Origin: an uncultured Desulfuromonas sp.
GTDB lineage: Bacteria; Desulfobacterota; Desulfuromonadia; Desulfuromonadales; Desulfuromonadaceae
DNA length: 64,000 nt
Assembly (NCBI RefSeq): GCF_963678835.1
Contig: NZ_OY787470.1
Coordinates: 372,001-436,000 of the forward strand
Direction of reading: 5' to 3'
The notes under the pieces were generated by a model, which made no database searches, was not told the DNA's origin, and worked only from the letters and a program-made list of their open reading frames with translations. A program made the position numbers and the translations under genes. This document shows, piece by piece, positions 7,790 through 18,466 of the stretch. The first letter of the stretch is position 1; each line of letters begins with the position of its first letter.

Positions 7790-9742
7790 ATGTTTAAAAA
7801 TTTAAAGCTGGGTGTGAAGATCGGGGGAGGTTTTTTTTGTGTGTCTGTTCTGTTCTTGATCTCCCTTGGCGTCTATCAGATTACCCTGAGTTATAGCCAG
7901 AAAAGTTATGATCGAATTCTGCACTATGTTGAGAAGTCGAAAACAACCACGTTAAATATTGATCGATTGATGTTGAATTCACTCCGAGCGGAAAAAGACT
8001 TTCTGTTGCGCAAAGACATCACGTACAAAGAGAAAGTCGATAAAATTCTTGCGCAGATGGTTGAGGAAACATCCAGCCTGAAAAAACTTCAGAAGGAGTT
8101 GGGGAATACCAAAACCATAGAGGACGTGGACAAAATTGATCAAGCGATTGCCAGTTACCGCAATGCCTTCTTTGAACTTGTTGATCGGTGGGTTTTGATG
8201 GGCTTGGATGAGAAAAGCGGTTTGCAGGAAAAATTTAGAGCTGCGGCACATTCTGTGGAGGAAACGACTGAAGAATTGAACAATCCCGCCCTTCAGGCTC
8301 TTTACCTGACGCTGCGTAAAAATGAAAAAGATTACCTCCTGCGCGGTGCGGATAAATATGTTGCTGCGATTGCCGCCGATATTCCGATTTTTATTGATGC
8401 AATCAACGCGACAGATGCAGATGAGACCGTCAAGACGAAGGAAATCGCCAATGTCAAACTATATCAGAACACCTTCCAGGCACTTGTGGAGGCGAAAGCC
8501 GCAGTTGCGGAAGAGGCTGAAATAATGCGCACCGCCATCCATCAGATTGAGCCACTGGTCGAGAATCTGTTAAAGAAAATGGAGGCTGAATCGGACAGGC
8601 AGGAAGAGGTTGTGGTGACAGACATTGCCGCACGTTCGAAAATGGCTCTTGGTTGCGGCAGTGGCGCGCTGATTTTGGCACTCCTCATTGCCATTCTTAT
8701 CACACGGGCAATAACGCGACCAATCCTGCAAGGGGTGGATTTTGCCAAAGCCTTATCAAAAGGCGATCTGACAAGGACGCTGGATATTGTCCAAAAAGAT
8801 GAAGTTGGACAACTTGCCAAGGCACTCAACGAGATGATCGAACAGCTTAAAGCCATTGTCGGTGATGTGCGCGCCGCCTCCAATAATGTGGCCTCCGGCA
8901 GTCAGGAGCTGTCGGCCAGTTCTGAGGAGATGAGTCAGGGGGCCACCGAGCAGGCTGCTGCGGCTGAAGAAGCCTCTTCATCCATGGAACAGATGGCCGC
9001 CAATATTAAACAGAATGCTGATAACGCTATGCAGACCGAGAAAATTGCCCTTAAATCCTCTCAGGATGCCCAAAGCGGTGGTGAGGCCGTTGTGGAAACC
9101 GTCAAGGCGATGAAAGATATCGCCGAGAAGATTTCCATCATTGAGGAAATCGCCCGACAGACCAACCTGCTGGCCCTTAACGCTGCGATTGAAGCTGCTC
9201 GCGCCGGTGAACATGGCAAAGGGTTTGCCGTGGTTGCTTCCGAAGTGCGTAAGCTGGCCGAACGCAGCCAAAGTGCTGCGGCAGAAATAAGCGACCTTTC
9301 CTCCAGCAGTGTTGAGGTGGCGGAAAATGCAGGAGACATGTTGGCTAAGATGGTCCCTGATATTCAACGCACGGCAGAACTGGTCCAGGAGATTGCTGCG
9401 GCCAGCAAAGAACAGGATGCCGGTGCCGATCAGGTCAATAAGGCGATTCAGCAGCTTGATCAGGTCATTCAGCAAAATGCGGCCGCTGCCGAAGAGATGG
9501 CTTCCACTTCTGAGGAACTCAACGCCCAGGCGGCTCAATTACAGGGGTCTATTGCATTCTTTAAGCTCGATTCCAGCGCAACAAAGCGCCTGGTCAGTCC
9601 AACGGTTTCGCCCAAGGCTCCAGCATTGAAGGAGGTAATGCCGACACGAAAAGCCGAGCCGACGCAAAAAGAGGCTGGTGGATTAATGCTTGATATGGCA
9701 ACAGGAAAAGACGCACTGGATCGTGAGTTTGAAGAATATTGA
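7790..9742 (+). CDS. Methyl-accepting chemotaxis protein with helical-bundle sensor
   Basis: 650 residues from ATG 7790, which has GGAGG upstream. Membrane segment 1 is at about 13-33 and segment 2 at about 287-306, enclosing a long all-helical periplasmic domain. This domain has two repeats of the type RAEKDFLLR and [10 protein letters not shown], typical of the HBM double helical bundle that senses small ligands such as organic acids. HAMP follows at about 307-360. The cytoplasmic hairpin tip contains [20 protein letters not shown]. The C-terminus ends EFEEY, an aromatic-x-x-aromatic tail reminiscent of a CheR tether. Ligand is unknown. A strong terminator follows. Confidence 0.92.
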   Translation: MFKNLKLGVKIGGGFFCVSVLFLISLGVYQITLSYSQKSYDRILHYVEKSKTTTLNIDRLMLNSLRAEKDFLLRKDITYKEKVDKILAQMVEETSSLKKLQKELGNTKTIEDVDKIDQAIASYRNAFFELVDRWVLMGLDEKSGLQEKFRAAAHSVEETTEELNNPALQALYLTLRKNEKDYLLRGADKYVAAIAADIPIFIDAINATDADETVKTKEIANVKLYQNTFQALVEAKAAVAEEAEIMRTAIHQIEPLVENLLKKMEAESDRQEEVVVTDIAARSKMALGCGSGALILALLIAILITRAITRPILQGVDFAKALSKGDLTRTLDIVQKDEVGQLAKALNEMIEQLKAIVGDVRAASNNVASGSQELSASSEEMSQGATEQAAAAEEASSSMEQMAANIKQNADNAMQTEKIALKSSQDAQSGGEAVVETVKAMKDIAEKISIIEEIARQTNLLALNAAIEAARAGEHGKGFAVVASEVRKLAERSQSAAAEISDLSSSSVEVAENAGDMLAKMVPDIQRTAELVQEIAAASKEQDAGADQVNKAIQQLDQVIQQNAAAAEEMASTSEELNAQAAQLQGSIAFFKLDSSATKRLVSPTVSPKAPALKEVMPTRKAEPTQKEAGGLMLDMATGKDALDREFEEY

Positions 9743-9775
9743 TCTGGCCGGATGTTGCCAGGTGGAAAAATTAAG

Positions 9776-9817
9776 AAACGAGGCGACAGAGGAATTTCCT
9801 TTGTCGCCTCGTTTTTT
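9776..9817 (+). terminator. Rho-independent terminator after the chemoreceptor
   Basis: AAACGAGGCGACA pairs with TGTCGCCTCGTTT almost perfectly around a short AT-rich loop and is followed by TTTTTT. The symmetry would also let it serve the convergent lipoprotein gene. Confidence 0.88.
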
Positions 9818-9928
9818 GGTTTAGCGTGCGATCATATCACGGCCTGTCCATGCTTCACAACGGCTGTCGTGACAAGCGGCAATGGTCTGGGACGCGCTGT
9901 TGCGCAGAGTGCATGAGCAGTATTTTGC

Positions 9929-10603
9929 TTAACGCTGAAACAGAGCCGTGACACTTTTGTGGTAAGCTGTCACCCACTGATCAATGGTGCCCTCGTTGAT
10001 GTGGACTCCGGCAAAGGGACCGCCGATCACCCGCTCACCACGCAGATCTTTACGCATGTAAGGCAGTCGGGTGCCGTTTTTGTCGTACATGGAAAAGCAG
10101 TTTTTGGTCAGGGCTTTGACCGTTGGCACAAATTTCCCCGTGTCAATTGTCCATTCCGAATAAACCATCAGTACGGCATCCACCTCAAGGGATGCACACA
10201 GTTGTTTGGCCTGATCCGTGGTCAGAATCCCTTTAACGATGGCATTGCGGTTGTCGGAGCAGATCGGCATGGTGCAGTTGTCGATTATTGGTGAAGACAA
10301 GCCACGTTTGGCATTGGCTACGGTCAGGGTCTGATACTCGGGATTATCAATGAAGCTCTTGACCGGTTTGATGGACCAGCGTTTGGCGAGGATCTGCTCG
10401 GTATCATTCAACATGCTGTTGATATTGTCGTTGATGAGCTGCTGATTGATGGGTCCCTGGCCGAAAAAGCCGTAATTATTCACGGTAAAAGAGACAATTG
10501 CCACCGACTCAATGGTTGGATCCTGAGTCGCAAGGCGTCCGCCGCCACAACCCGAGATCAGAACAATAGCCAGTAACATAAAGGCAAAACGAAAACGGTG
10601 CAT
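9929..10603 (-). CDS. Lipoprotein of unknown function
   Basis: 224 residues from ATG 10603 with GGAGG upstream. A signal peptide ends in the lipobox LISGC (Cys near residue 19), so the mature protein is lipid-anchored. The rest is soluble, with four cysteines in a NCTMPIC... region and near 160-180, and a conserved-looking C-terminal half. No family was recognised. It stands alone, convergent with the chemoreceptor gene and divergent from gatC. Confidence 0.65.
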   Translation of the reverse strand: MHRFRFAFMLLAIVLISGCGGGRLATQDPTIESVAIVSFTVNNYGFFGQGPINQQLINDNINSMLNDTEQILAKRWSIKPVKSFIDNPEYQTLTVANAKRGLSSPIIDNCTMPICSDNRNAIVKGILTTDQAKQLCASLEVDAVLMVYSEWTIDTGKFVPTVKALTKNCFSMYDKNGTRLPYMRKDLRGERVIGGPFAGVHINEGTIDQWVTAYHKSVTALFQR

Positions 10604-10970
10604 AGTATAACCTCCACAAAAAGAGATGGCGACAGCAGGCACAGGGCATGGCAGGCGTGACCCGCTGCGCGTAAATCGATGAACAGCGGCTTATGAAATT
10701 GTCACCAATTGACGTATGTGTCAATCATTTTAACCAGATAGGTCGCTTTTTGCGTGTTTTTCAGCCCGTTTTGGCTAAGATGCGTTTTGCGGTACTCTGG
10801 CACGGGTTCAGTGCGTTGTGGATGAACCGGCCTCACTGGGGTCCGGATGGCTGCTTTTGGCAGCAATTGATTGAATCAACGGAGCGTTCATGTTATTTTT
10901 TCGGGTCGCTTAAAGACCATCATGGCCGCAGACAATCGGCCATTTTCAATTATTTATCGGAGGAAGACCA
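10604..10970. other. Divergent intergenic region before gatC
   Basis: 367 bases between the lipoprotein gene and gatC. A 13-bp palindrome (TTGATTGAATCAA, 10867-10879) lies about 90 bases before gatC, and a GGCCG/CGGCC hairpin lies at about 10923-10942. Either could be regulatory, but no promoter was identified with confidence. Confidence 0.4.
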
Positions 10971-11258
10971 ATGAAAATCACCCGTAGCGAAGTGGAAAAC
11001 GTGGCCCGGCTGGCACGTCTGGCCCTGGCGGATGACGAGCTGGATCGGCTGACCGGCGAAATGGATGCCATTCTCGGCTATGTGGAACAGCTTAACGAGC
11101 TGGACACCGACGACATTATTCCCATGGCCCATGCGGTTCCGCTGGAAAATGCGTTCCGTGCCGATGAGGTTACTGCGTCTCTGGGCACGGACAAAGCGCT
11201 GGCCAATGCCCCGAACCCGGATGACGGCTGCTTCGGCGTCCCCAAGGTTATTGAATAA
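10971..11258 (+). CDS. gatC: Aspartyl/glutamyl-tRNA amidotransferase subunit C
   Basis: 95 residues, the usual GatC length, with GGAGG before the ATG. It opens with ITRSEVENVARLARLAL and contains LDTDDIIPMAHAVPLENAFRAD, both typical of the family. GatC holds GatA and GatB together in the enzyme that amidates Asp-tRNA(Asn) and Glu-tRNA(Gln). First gene of gatCAB. Confidence 0.95.
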   Translation: MKITRSEVENVARLARLALADDELDRLTGEMDAILGYVEQLNELDTDDIIPMAHAVPLENAFRADEVTASLGTDKALANAPNPDDGCFGVPKVIE

Positions 11259-11309
11259 GCAGAATATGGATCAAACGATGACCGGCAACGGTCACGATGT
11301 GGAGTGACT

Positions 11310-12767
11310 ATGCAACTGACAGACCTGACCATCCATGACATGCAACAACGCATGGCGGACGGCTCCCTGACTTCTGTGGAGCTGACCGAGGCGTTTCTGC
11401 AACGGATTAAAGACACCGACGAACGGTTGAATGCGTTTATTACCGTGTGTGACGACGAAGCTCTTGAAGCGGCCCGCCAGGCCGATGCCCAACGTGCAGC
11501 CGGTAACGTGCAGCCGCTCACCGGCATTCCCGTAGCCTTGAAAGATATCTTCATCACCGAAGGCTTGCGCACCACCTGCGCGTCAAAAATTCTCGGTGAT
11601 TACTGCCCGCCCTACGATGGCACGGCGGTTCGCAAGCTCAAGGAGCAGGGTGCGGTGATCGTCGGCAAACTCAACATGGACGAATTCGCCATGGGCAGTT
11701 CCAACGAGAACAGCGGCTATGGCCCGGTACGCAATCCATGGAACCTCGATTGTGTTCCTGGTGGTTCTTCCGGTGGTTCGGCCGTTGCCGTGGCGGCACG
11801 TCAGGCCGTGGCGACCCTCGGTACCGACACCGGCGGTTCGATCCGTATGCCCGCCTCCCATTGCGGTGTGGTCGGGCTGAAGCCCAGCTACGGCCGGGTA
11901 TCGCGCTATGGAGTGATCGCCTACGCCTCGTCGCTGGATCAGGTTGGTCCGATGACTCGCGACGTGCGCGACTGCGCCATCATGCTCGGCGCTGTGGCTG
12001 GTTATGATCCGGCCGATTCCACCTCGGTTGATATGCCGGTACCTGATTACCTGGAGAATCTCGAGCAGGGCGTGGCCGGCAAAAAGATCGGCTTGCCCAA
12101 GGAATATTTCATCGACGGCCTTGATGCTGAAGTCAAGCAGGCCATTGACGCTGCGGTGGAGACCTACCGCAAGCTCGGCGCTGAAATCGTCGAAGTCAGC
12201 CTGCCCCACACCAAGTACGCGGTGGCCTGTTACTACGTGGTGGCCACGGCTGAAGCCTCAAGTAACCTGGCCCGCTACGACGGCGTGCGTTTCGGTGAGC
12301 GTGTCGACGAAGGCAACGGCCTCATCGACATGTACATGCAGACCCGCTCGCAGGGCTTTGGCGACGAGGTTAAACGGCGCATTATGCTCGGCACCTATGC
12401 GCTCTCTTCCGGCTACTACGATGCTTATTACCTCAAGGCTCAAAAAGTGCGTTCGCTGATCCGTCAGGATTTCCTCGACGCTTTTGAGCAGGTGGACTGC
12501 ATCCTGACCCCGGTGGCACCGACCGCAGCGTTTAAGCTTGGTGAAAAAATGGCTGATCCGTTAACCATGTACCTGTCCGATATTTTCACCATCTCCACCA
12601 ACCTGGCCGGGATCTGCGGATTGAGTCTGCCGTGCGGGCGCACCGCGCAAGGGCTGCCCATTGGCGTGCAACTGCTCGGCAAGCCGTTTGGTGAAGCGGA
12701 GCTGTTGCAGACCGCCTATGCCTACGAGCAGGCCACCGCCTGGCACACACAGGGTCCTGAACTTTAA
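11310..12767 (+). CDS. gatA: Aspartyl/glutamyl-tRNA amidotransferase subunit A
   Basis: 485 residues from ATG 11310 (GGAG just upstream; a GTG at 11304 is also possible). It is the glutaminase of the amidotransferase. The amidase signature is visible: PVALKDIF with the catalytic Lys near residue 76, and [14 protein letters not shown] with the Ser-cisSer-Lys triad serines near 150-175. It hydrolyses glutamine and passes ammonia to GatB. About 50 bases after gatC. Confidence 0.96.
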   Translation: MQLTDLTIHDMQQRMADGSLTSVELTEAFLQRIKDTDERLNAFITVCDDEALEAARQADAQRAAGNVQPLTGIPVALKDIFITEGLRTTCASKILGDYCPPYDGTAVRKLKEQGAVIVGKLNMDEFAMGSSNENSGYGPVRNPWNLDCVPGGSSGGSAVAVAARQAVATLGTDTGGSIRMPASHCGVVGLKPSYGRVSRYGVIAYASSLDQVGPMTRDVRDCAIMLGAVAGYDPADSTSVDMPVPDYLENLEQGVAGKKIGLPKEYFIDGLDAEVKQAIDAAVETYRKLGAEIVEVSLPHTKYAVACYYVVATAEASSNLARYDGVRFGERVDEGNGLIDMYMQTRSQGFGDEVKRRIMLGTYALSSGYYDAYYLKAQKVRSLIRQDFLDAFEQVDCILTPVAPTAAFKLGEKMADPLTMYLSDIFTISTNLAGICGLSLPCGRTAQGLPIGVQLLGKPFGEAELLQTAYAYEQATAWHTQGPEL

Positions 12768-12826
12768 TTGATAACATCGAGCCGACCGGCTCCCTGCATC
12801 CGGCAGTGACGTGATGCAGAAAGGTT

Positions 12827-14281
12827 GTGAGCGATATGAGAGATAAATACGAAGTTGTCATCGGACTGGAAGTGCATGTCCAGTTGACTACCAAAACCAA
12901 GATTTTCTGTGGCTGTTCCACGCAGTTCGGCAACCAGCCTAACTCGCAGACCTGCCCAGTGTGCCTCGGTCTGCCCGGAGCGCTGCCGGTACTCAACCGT
13001 CAGGTGGTGGAAAACGCCATCAAGGCCGGTTTGGCCACCAACTGCCAGATTTCGCCGCGGTCGATTTTTGCCCGGAAGAACTACTTCTACCCCGATTTGC
13101 CCAAAGGCTACCAGATCTCCCAGTTTGAGCTGCCCATCTGTGAACACGGTCATCTGGATATTGAAAGCGACCATCGCGAGGCGCAGAAGATCGGCATCAC
13201 CCGCATCCACATGGAAGAAGATGCCGGTAAGCTGTTGCACAGTGACGATGTCGGGGCCGGATCACGCGTTGACCTCAACCGTGCCTGCACGCCGCTGCTC
13301 GAAGTGGTGTCCGAACCGGACATGCGCAGCTCCGATGAGGCGATTGCCTATCTGAAGAAACTGCACCAGATTGTCATGTACCTCGGTATCTGTGACGGCA
13401 ACCTTGAAGAAGGCTCGTTCCGCTGCGATGCCAACGTGTCGGTCCGTCCCTGGGGGCAAGCCGAGTTTGGTACGCGTGCCGAGCTGAAGAACATCAACTC
13501 GTTCCGCTTCATCAAAGAAGCTATCGAGTATGAAATCGACCGCCAGATCGAGCTGGTCGAAGACGGCGGCACTGTGGTTCAGGAGACCCGTCTGTTTGAC
13601 AGTAACAGCGGACTGACCCGGTCCATGCGTGGCAAGGAAGAAGCCCACGACTACCGTTACTTCCCCGATCCCGACCTGGTGCCGTTGATCATCAGCGATG
13701 AGTGGGTGAGTGATGTCCGCGAAGGTTTGCCTGAGCTGCCCGAAGCCAAGAAAGCGCGCTTTGCCGAGCAATACGGCCTGCCTGAACGCGATACGGAAAT
13801 CCTCACCGCTGAGCGCGCCCTGGCCGAGTATTTCGATGCCTGCGCCCAACTGCACAAAGACGCCAAAGCCTGCGCCAACTGGGTGATGGGCGATGTCCAG
13901 CGCCGTCGCAACGACGAAGGCCTGAGCGTGGCGGACATTCCGGTGACGCCGGAACTGCTGGTCGGCATCCTCAAGCGGATTGACGATAAAACCATCTCCG
14001 GCAAGATCGCCAAGACCGTGTTCGACGAAATGTGGACCACGGGCAAAGATGCCGATACCGTCATTGACGAAAAAGGGCTCAAGCAGGTCACCGACACCGG
14101 CGCCATCGAAAAGATGGTCGATGATGTCATTGCCGCCAACCCGGCCCAGGCCCAGGAGTTCAGCGAAGGCAAAGACAAGCTGCTCGGCTTTTTTGTCGGC
14201 CAGATCATGAAGGCCAGCAAAGGCAAGGCCAACCCCGGCATGGTCAACGAACTGCTGCGCAAGAAGCTACGCGGCGAATAG
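12827..14281 (+). CDS. gatB: Aspartyl/glutamyl-tRNA amidotransferase subunit B
   Basis: 484 residues from GTG 12827; ATG 12836 is an equally plausible start and neither has an ideal ribosome site. [13 protein letters not shown] opens the protein, the family signature, and CGCSTQFG...TCPVC at residues 28-46 provides zinc-binding cysteines. The C-terminal YqeY-like helical domain (from about 330) binds tRNA. It activates and amidates the mischarged tRNA. Last gene of gatCAB, followed by a terminator. Confidence 0.95.
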   Translation: MSDMRDKYEVVIGLEVHVQLTTKTKIFCGCSTQFGNQPNSQTCPVCLGLPGALPVLNRQVVENAIKAGLATNCQISPRSIFARKNYFYPDLPKGYQISQFELPICEHGHLDIESDHREAQKIGITRIHMEEDAGKLLHSDDVGAGSRVDLNRACTPLLEVVSEPDMRSSDEAIAYLKKLHQIVMYLGICDGNLEEGSFRCDANVSVRPWGQAEFGTRAELKNINSFRFIKEAIEYEIDRQIELVEDGGTVVQETRLFDSNSGLTRSMRGKEEAHDYRYFPDPDLVPLIISDEWVSDVREGLPELPEAKKARFAEQYGLPERDTEILTAERALAEYFDACAQLHKDAKACANWVMGDVQRRRNDEGLSVADIPVTPELLVGILKRIDDKTISGKIAKTVFDEMWTTGKDADTVIDEKGLKQVTDTGAIEKMVDDVIAANPAQAQEFSEGKDKLLGFFVGQIMKASKGKANPGMVNELLRKKLRGE

Positions 14282-14303
14282 GCTTTTCTGCCGATAGAGT
14301 GCT

Positions 14304-14349
14304 ACACAAGGCCCCGCGGATTTTATCCGGCGGGGCCTTGTGTGTTTTT
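14304..14349 (+). terminator. Rho-independent terminator after gatB
   Basis: ACACAAGGCCCCGC pairs with GCGGGGCCTTGTGT, with the loop itself able to pair further, followed by TTTTT. Very strong stem. Confidence 0.9.
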
Positions 14350-14387
14350 GCCCATCCGCCATTTCGGCGTGACTGCGTCTGAGTTTT

Positions 14388-15620
14388 CTAGCTTCGGCGC
14401 ATGGCCGCGGCATAGGCTGCCCAGCTCCACCATTTTTTTAACGCCAGCAACGGTCCGCCGATGGAGAGGAGATATTTGTAGGCGATGGCGTCTTTGAGCA
14501 TTCCGGCCGGTGCGCCGGAAATCCGATGACCGTTCACCACGCCCAAGGCATAGCGACGACCGATGCTCAGGACAATGCCGCGGGTCACCGGCTTGTAGGG
14601 GAGACATGTTTTTCCCTGCAACACCCGGCGCAGATTGCGCGACGTCCAAACCCCTTGTTGAACGGCGAGCTGAGCCGTCGGCGGCAACGGTTGTCCGGAC
14701 TGATCTTTAATCAAGGCACAGTCGCCGAGGATAAACACTTCTGGATAGGCTTTGCAGCGTAAACCATCGTCGACTTCGGCGCGGCCTTGATGGTTGACGC
14801 TGAACCCGGATTGCTCCACAAGAGGGTTGGCCCGGACACCGCCGGTCCAGATGACCGTGCCGGCGTCAAGCGTGTCACCGTTCTCGAACACGACGGCGCG
14901 ATCTTTCACCTGTGCAATTCGCGTGGCAGAATGGATTTGTACGCCTTTTTCCGTCAGGTAGTCGGTTGTCTTTTGCGAAAGCCACGGGTCGAGGCCATGG
15001 AGCAGTTGTGGCGCGCCATCGACCAGATGAATTGAAATCTCCTCGGGCCGCAAATCAAATGCCGTGGCAAATTTTTTACGACTGTCAGCCAGTTCTCCCG
15101 CCAGTTCCACTCCGGACAACCCACCGCCACCGATGACGATAGAGCGGCGCCATCCTTGTTCGGGGTTTTCATCAAAGGCGATGAGGGCCTCTTCAATCCG
15201 GTCCTTGGTGAGTCGCGAGGTGTTGAGGTTCTCCAGCGTAAGAGCGTGTTCGCTCAAGCCGGGAATCTCGTAGAATTCCGGCTCCCAGCCCAAGGTAATA
15301 ACCAGGTAGTCATAGTCCAGTCGCCTCTCGCCCTGCCGTGTTCGCACGCTGGCAAACTTTTCTTCGGGATGGATGGCCGTGACCCGCCCCCGTACCAAGT
15401 CAACCGAAGAGGGCAGGACGTCACGCAGGGCGACCGATAGATCGGTGTAGCCGCGGCGTCCCACGGCCGGCTGATGGAGCAGGGTGGTCAGGTGGTGATA
15501 CGAATGCTTGTTGACCAGCACGACGTTGGCAGCGACACGGCCAAGACGCACAGCCGTTGAAACTCCGGCATACCCGCCGCCGAGAATCAGGATTCGCGGA
15601 TTTGTTTTGTTCTGTGTCAT
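14388..15620 (-). CDS. Type II NADH dehydrogenase / FAD-dependent pyridine nucleotide oxidoreductase
   Basis: 410 residues. An N-terminal ILILGGGYAGVSTAVRL dinucleotide-binding motif (residues 10-26) binds FAD, and a second, SIVIGGGGLSGVELAGEL near 160, binds NAD(P)H. A third conserved block, EVFILGDCALI near 295, contacts the flavin. TAQLAVQQG near 315 is typical of NDH-2, which passes electrons from NADH to quinone without pumping protons. The C-terminus is amphipathic (LLSIGGPLLALKKWW), consistent with membrane association. It is monocistronic. A sulfide:quinone oxidoreductase is less likely because the conserved cysteines are absent. Confidence 0.8.
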   Translation of the reverse strand: MTQNKTNPRILILGGGYAGVSTAVRLGRVAANVVLVNKHSYHHLTTLLHQPAVGRRGYTDLSVALRDVLPSSVDLVRGRVTAIHPEEKFASVRTRQGERRLDYDYLVITLGWEPEFYEIPGLSEHALTLENLNTSRLTKDRIEEALIAFDENPEQGWRRSIVIGGGGLSGVELAGELADSRKKFATAFDLRPEEISIHLVDGAPQLLHGLDPWLSQKTTDYLTEKGVQIHSATRIAQVKDRAVVFENGDTLDAGTVIWTGGVRANPLVEQSGFSVNHQGRAEVDDGLRCKAYPEVFILGDCALIKDQSGQPLPPTAQLAVQQGVWTSRNLRRVLQGKTCLPYKPVTRGIVLSIGRRYALGVVNGHRISGAPAGMLKDAIAYKYLLSIGGPLLALKKWWSWAAYAAAMRRS

Positions 15621-15738
15621 GAGCCGTAGACCTCCAGCATTTGTTATGGCGTGTTGGGTTGAGCTGATGAATCCCTGGCGCTGTGCATGCCAGAGTCATG
15701 CAGCTGGACTGGCACCGGGCAACAGGAAAAACGGACCA

Positions 15739-16155
15739 TCAGGCTTGACCCTCTTGCGGGCCGATCCAGAATAACGGATTATGAGCCACCTCCCACAGGT
15801 GGCCATCAAGATCCTTAAAATAACCACTATAGCCGCCCCAGAAAACCTTTTGCGGTTTTTTTACCAGCGTGGCCCCGGCGTCAACGGCTTGGGCAATAAC
15901 CGCATCAACCTCTTGTTCAGATGCGACATTATGGGCGAGCGTAAATCCTTCAAAGCCATCCCCTTTGCCGGACACCTGGGCATCTTCCGCCAGGGCATCG
16001 CGGCCATACAGCCCGAGCCAGGTGCCATTCAACGTGAAAAATGCAACGTCGGCTGACGGCCCCATAAGAGGAAAACCCAACCCTTTTTCATAGAATTCAA
16101 TTGCTGCGGCAAGATCGTGAACGCCGAGAGTAATCATGCTGATTCTTGGTTGCAT
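15739..16155 (-). CDS. VOC (glyoxalase/bleomycin-resistance fold) family protein
   Basis: 138 residues from ATG 16155 with AAGGAG upstream. Two beta-alpha-beta-beta-beta modules are visible: MITLGVHDLAAAIEFYEKGL at the start and KKPQKVFWGGYSGYFKDLDG in the second half, ending HLWEVAHNP. The glyoxalase superfamily includes lyases, dioxygenases and resistance proteins; the substrate cannot be told from sequence alone. It reads in the same direction as the upstream-neighbouring NADH dehydrogenase, about 120 bases before it. Confidence 0.8.
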   Translation of the reverse strand: MQPRISMITLGVHDLAAAIEFYEKGLGFPLMGPSADVAFFTLNGTWLGLYGRDALAEDAQVSGKGDGFEGFTLAHNVASEQEVDAVIAQAVDAGATLVKKPQKVFWGGYSGYFKDLDGHLWEVAHNPLFWIGPQEGQA

Positions 16156-16300
16156 TGGCTGCTCCTTCCCAAACACAGGATGAGGTCATTTCTTACACCG
16201 TACGCCTGTGTAGACGAATTCACAACCTCCATCCACGGGATTGGTTTCTCATTGAGAATGCCCCCCCTCGTCCTTCAGCATCGTTGACATTGTGCATTGT

Positions 16301-16367
16301 CAGAGCGGCTTCAGCCGCGAATTCCCATCATGAAAAGGATTAATACCTGAATAATTTGCTCCTACAG
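16301..16367 (-). repeat. REP-like element, short copy
   Basis: On the minus strand this reads TGTAGGAGC...TTTTCATGATGGGAATTCGCGGCTGAAGCCGCTCTG. It matches the element at 57208-57290. The CGGCT/AGCCG hairpin and GTAGGAGCG-type end resemble REP sequences common in proteobacteria. Confidence 0.6.
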
Positions 16368-16408
16368 GTGGTCACTCCGGTGACAACATTGAGTGTGTTC
16401 AAGCATTG

Positions 16409-16541
16409 GCAGGAGGTTGAAAACGTCCCATTCGGGGATTTTTCAACGACGCAAGCCGAAAATGCGATTTCCGTCTTGCTCACAAAATCAAGGGCTTGAG
16501 AATCCGTCCATGGGCTTCACAGGCTGGTTTTCAACCGACTG
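16409..16541 (+). repeat. Palindromic dispersed repeat, copy B
   Basis: Shares the core GCCGAAAATGCGATTTCCGT with copies A, C and F, and has the inverted ends GGTTGAAAAC and GTTTTCAACC. The inner CAAGG hairpin is partly deleted. It lies in the 544-base gap before the next gene. Confidence 0.7.
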
Positions 16542-16699
16542 CAAGTGTCCGCGCCTGAACGCTTCCACTCAGCCATGGGTACGGCGGCATACGTCTTTGG
16601 ATTGCTCTTAAGAGGCCATTAAAGTGTTGAAACGTTCATTATTAAGTGGTTAACTACCATGTGTCCGACTCAATTACTTTCACAGCTATGGAGGAGGTT

Positions 16700-17143
16700 A
16701 TGTTGTCTCGTTTTAGTCTTGTATTCTCGGCATTGGTTTTGGTGGCACTTCTCAGTCAGCCCGTTTGTGCTGCGGATCAATGGATGTATTTCTCCGTCAA
16801 GGACGCACTTAATTCCCAACTTGCAAAAAATAAGCTTGATCCCGGTATCTCCTTTTATATGAAAGGTCAGTCTCACGGTAATGTACAACGTGTTTCGCGT
16901 GAATACACCGCCAATAAACGGGCGCGCAAATTCGGAAAAACAGCCGAAGGTGCCTGCCAGACGGCTTTTGTCTCAGCATTGATGGCCTTTCAGCAGCGGG
17001 CGTATAAAGAGCAGTGCAATACAGCTATCGACCTGTATTCCGTTACCAAGGATAAAGTTTTTGAAAGTGCCGACCAGTATTCCTGCCTGGTGGGTGGAAT
17101 GATGGCTAATGTGGCTATTCGCGGTAAGGTGGCCAACAAATAA
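16700..17143 (+). CDS. Secreted protein of the family often labelled excinuclease ATPase subunit-like
   Basis: 147 residues from ATG 16700 (GGAGGAGG upstream; earlier in-frame starts lack a site). A signal peptide ends VCAA near residue 25. The mature part has a repeating alpha/beta pattern and ends YSCLVGGMMANVAIRGKV. That ending matches small exported proteins that databases often name after excinuclease subunit A without evidence of DNA repair. A role is unknown. It stands alone, followed by a terminator. Confidence 0.65.
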   Translation: MLSRFSLVFSALVLVALLSQPVCAADQWMYFSVKDALNSQLAKNKLDPGISFYMKGQSHGNVQRVSREYTANKRARKFGKTAEGACQTAFVSALMAFQQRAYKEQCNTAIDLYSVTKDKVFESADQYSCLVGGMMANVAIRGKVANK

Positions 17144-17171
17144 CCTCAAAAATTATTTTTGATATTTTAAA

Positions 17172-17209
17172 CAAAAGGCCCTGCCAAGCTGAACCGGCAG
17201 GGCCTTTTG
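17172..17209 (+). terminator. Rho-independent terminator
   Basis: CAAAAGGCCCTGCC pairs perfectly with GGCAGGGCCTTTTG around a ten-base loop. The symmetry with flanking A and T runs allows use by both converging genes. Confidence 0.88.
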
Positions 17210-17240
17210 TTTGGCTCCGTAGGGTGGGTGAGGTGATGTT

Positions 17241-18110
17241 TTAGAATATCATCCCGGCATTTGGATTGACGATGGCCAACACATCAAAGCATTCAACACT
17301 GGCGTCACTGATCAGCAGCTCAAGTTGTGCGCGAGGGATCTCAAGGCCATGAATTGCGATTTTGGACAGGCTGGCAAGCTGAACCGGTTGGCCGCTTTTC
17401 AGTTCCGGCTCAACGCAATTGGTGATTTGTCGTGCCACCTTCAGCAATGTGGCCTCTTCCTGAAAGTCGTCGGCGTTTTTCGGTGATGTCTGGAAACGGA
17501 TCGGTTCCCACAGCCGTTGCGGCAACTCCCAGCTTTCCAACAGCGCCGAGCCGAGCTGGGCTGAACTGAAGCCAAGAACCTTCTCCTCAATTGCGGCCAG
17601 ACTGCTTTGACTTTTTTCTGCCTCGCTGACAATCTGTTGGGCTTGCTTCGGCAGTTGCGAGTAGAGAATCAAACGACCGATATCATGCAGCAGGCCCGTT
17701 AAAAACATGGTTTCACCACTGCCGCCGAGCAGCGCCATTGAGAGCTTTTTGGCAATTAGCCCGCAATAAACGCTACGGTGCCAGAAGGCGTTCATATCCA
17801 TGCTTTCCGGGGATAGGTCTTGAAACGTCTCGGTCGCGGTCGCGGCAAAAATCAGTGAGCGCAATTCGTTCAGGCCAACCACGGTGATGGCGCGGGAAAC
17901 CGTTTCAGCTTTGGTGGGCAAATGATAAAAGGCACTGTTGACCAGCTTGAGAAGTTGAGCACTAAGAGCCGGATCATGATTGATCACCTCGCCGATCTCC
18001 TCGGCATCAGCCGTTGGCGAATCGAGCAACTGGTTGGCGCGAATGACCACTTCCGGTAGTGAGACAAGCTGGTTGATATCCTTGATGATCTCTTCAGGTG
18101 TCATGGACAT
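17241..18110 (-). CDS. HDOD domain signalling protein
   Basis: 289 residues from ATG 18110 (GGGG-type site upstream; the frame runs 67 codons further without support). An HDOD domain, related to HD phosphohydrolases, spans about residues 15-215, with INHDPALSAQLLKLVNSAFY and GLLHDIGRLILYSQLP. HDOD proteins act in signalling and stress pathways and usually lack phosphodiesterase activity. It has no attached GGDEF or response-regulator domain, so it is probably an adaptor. Single gene, minus strand. Confidence 0.85.
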   Translation of the reverse strand: MSMTPEEIIKDINQLVSLPEVVIRANQLLDSPTADAEEIGEVINHDPALSAQLLKLVNSAFYHLPTKAETVSRAITVVGLNELRSLIFAATATETFQDLSPESMDMNAFWHRSVYCGLIAKKLSMALLGGSGETMFLTGLLHDIGRLILYSQLPKQAQQIVSEAEKSQSSLAAIEEKVLGFSSAQLGSALLESWELPQRLWEPIRFQTSPKNADDFQEEATLLKVARQITNCVEPELKSGQPVQLASLSKIAIHGLEIPRAQLELLISDASVECFDVLAIVNPNAGMIF

Positions 18111-18295
18111 GCTTTTACCCCTTTTTCTAGCCTTTTGATATGAAACTAATAATCTAAACAATTTGGACCTAAGTATAACATCTGTCAATGGATGTTTGAG
18201 GATTTGGCATTTATGCCTATGCAGATGCTTGAAGTTTGCTTGGGATAAAGCGTACTGTTCAAGCATTACTCGGCAACGGATTCGTTCCCACTTTC

Positions 18296-18437
18296 GCAGG
18301 ATGTTGAACACGTCCGGTCCGGAGATTTTTCAACGACGCACGCCGAAAATGCGATTTCCGTCTTGCTCACAAAATCAAGTCCTTGAAAACCTGTCCTTGA
18401 TTTTGATCGCCCGTCCATGAGCTCCATAGTCTGTTAG
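18296..18437 (+). repeat. Palindromic dispersed repeat, copy C
   Basis: About 80% like copy A by eye, with the inner AAATCAAG...CTTGATTTT hairpin intact and the right end degraded (TAGTCTGTTAG). It fills much of the gap between the HDOD gene and the LysR-type regulator gene. Confidence 0.7.
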
Positions 18438-18466
18438 TGTTCATCGGCGGCTTGGAGCCGGAGTTG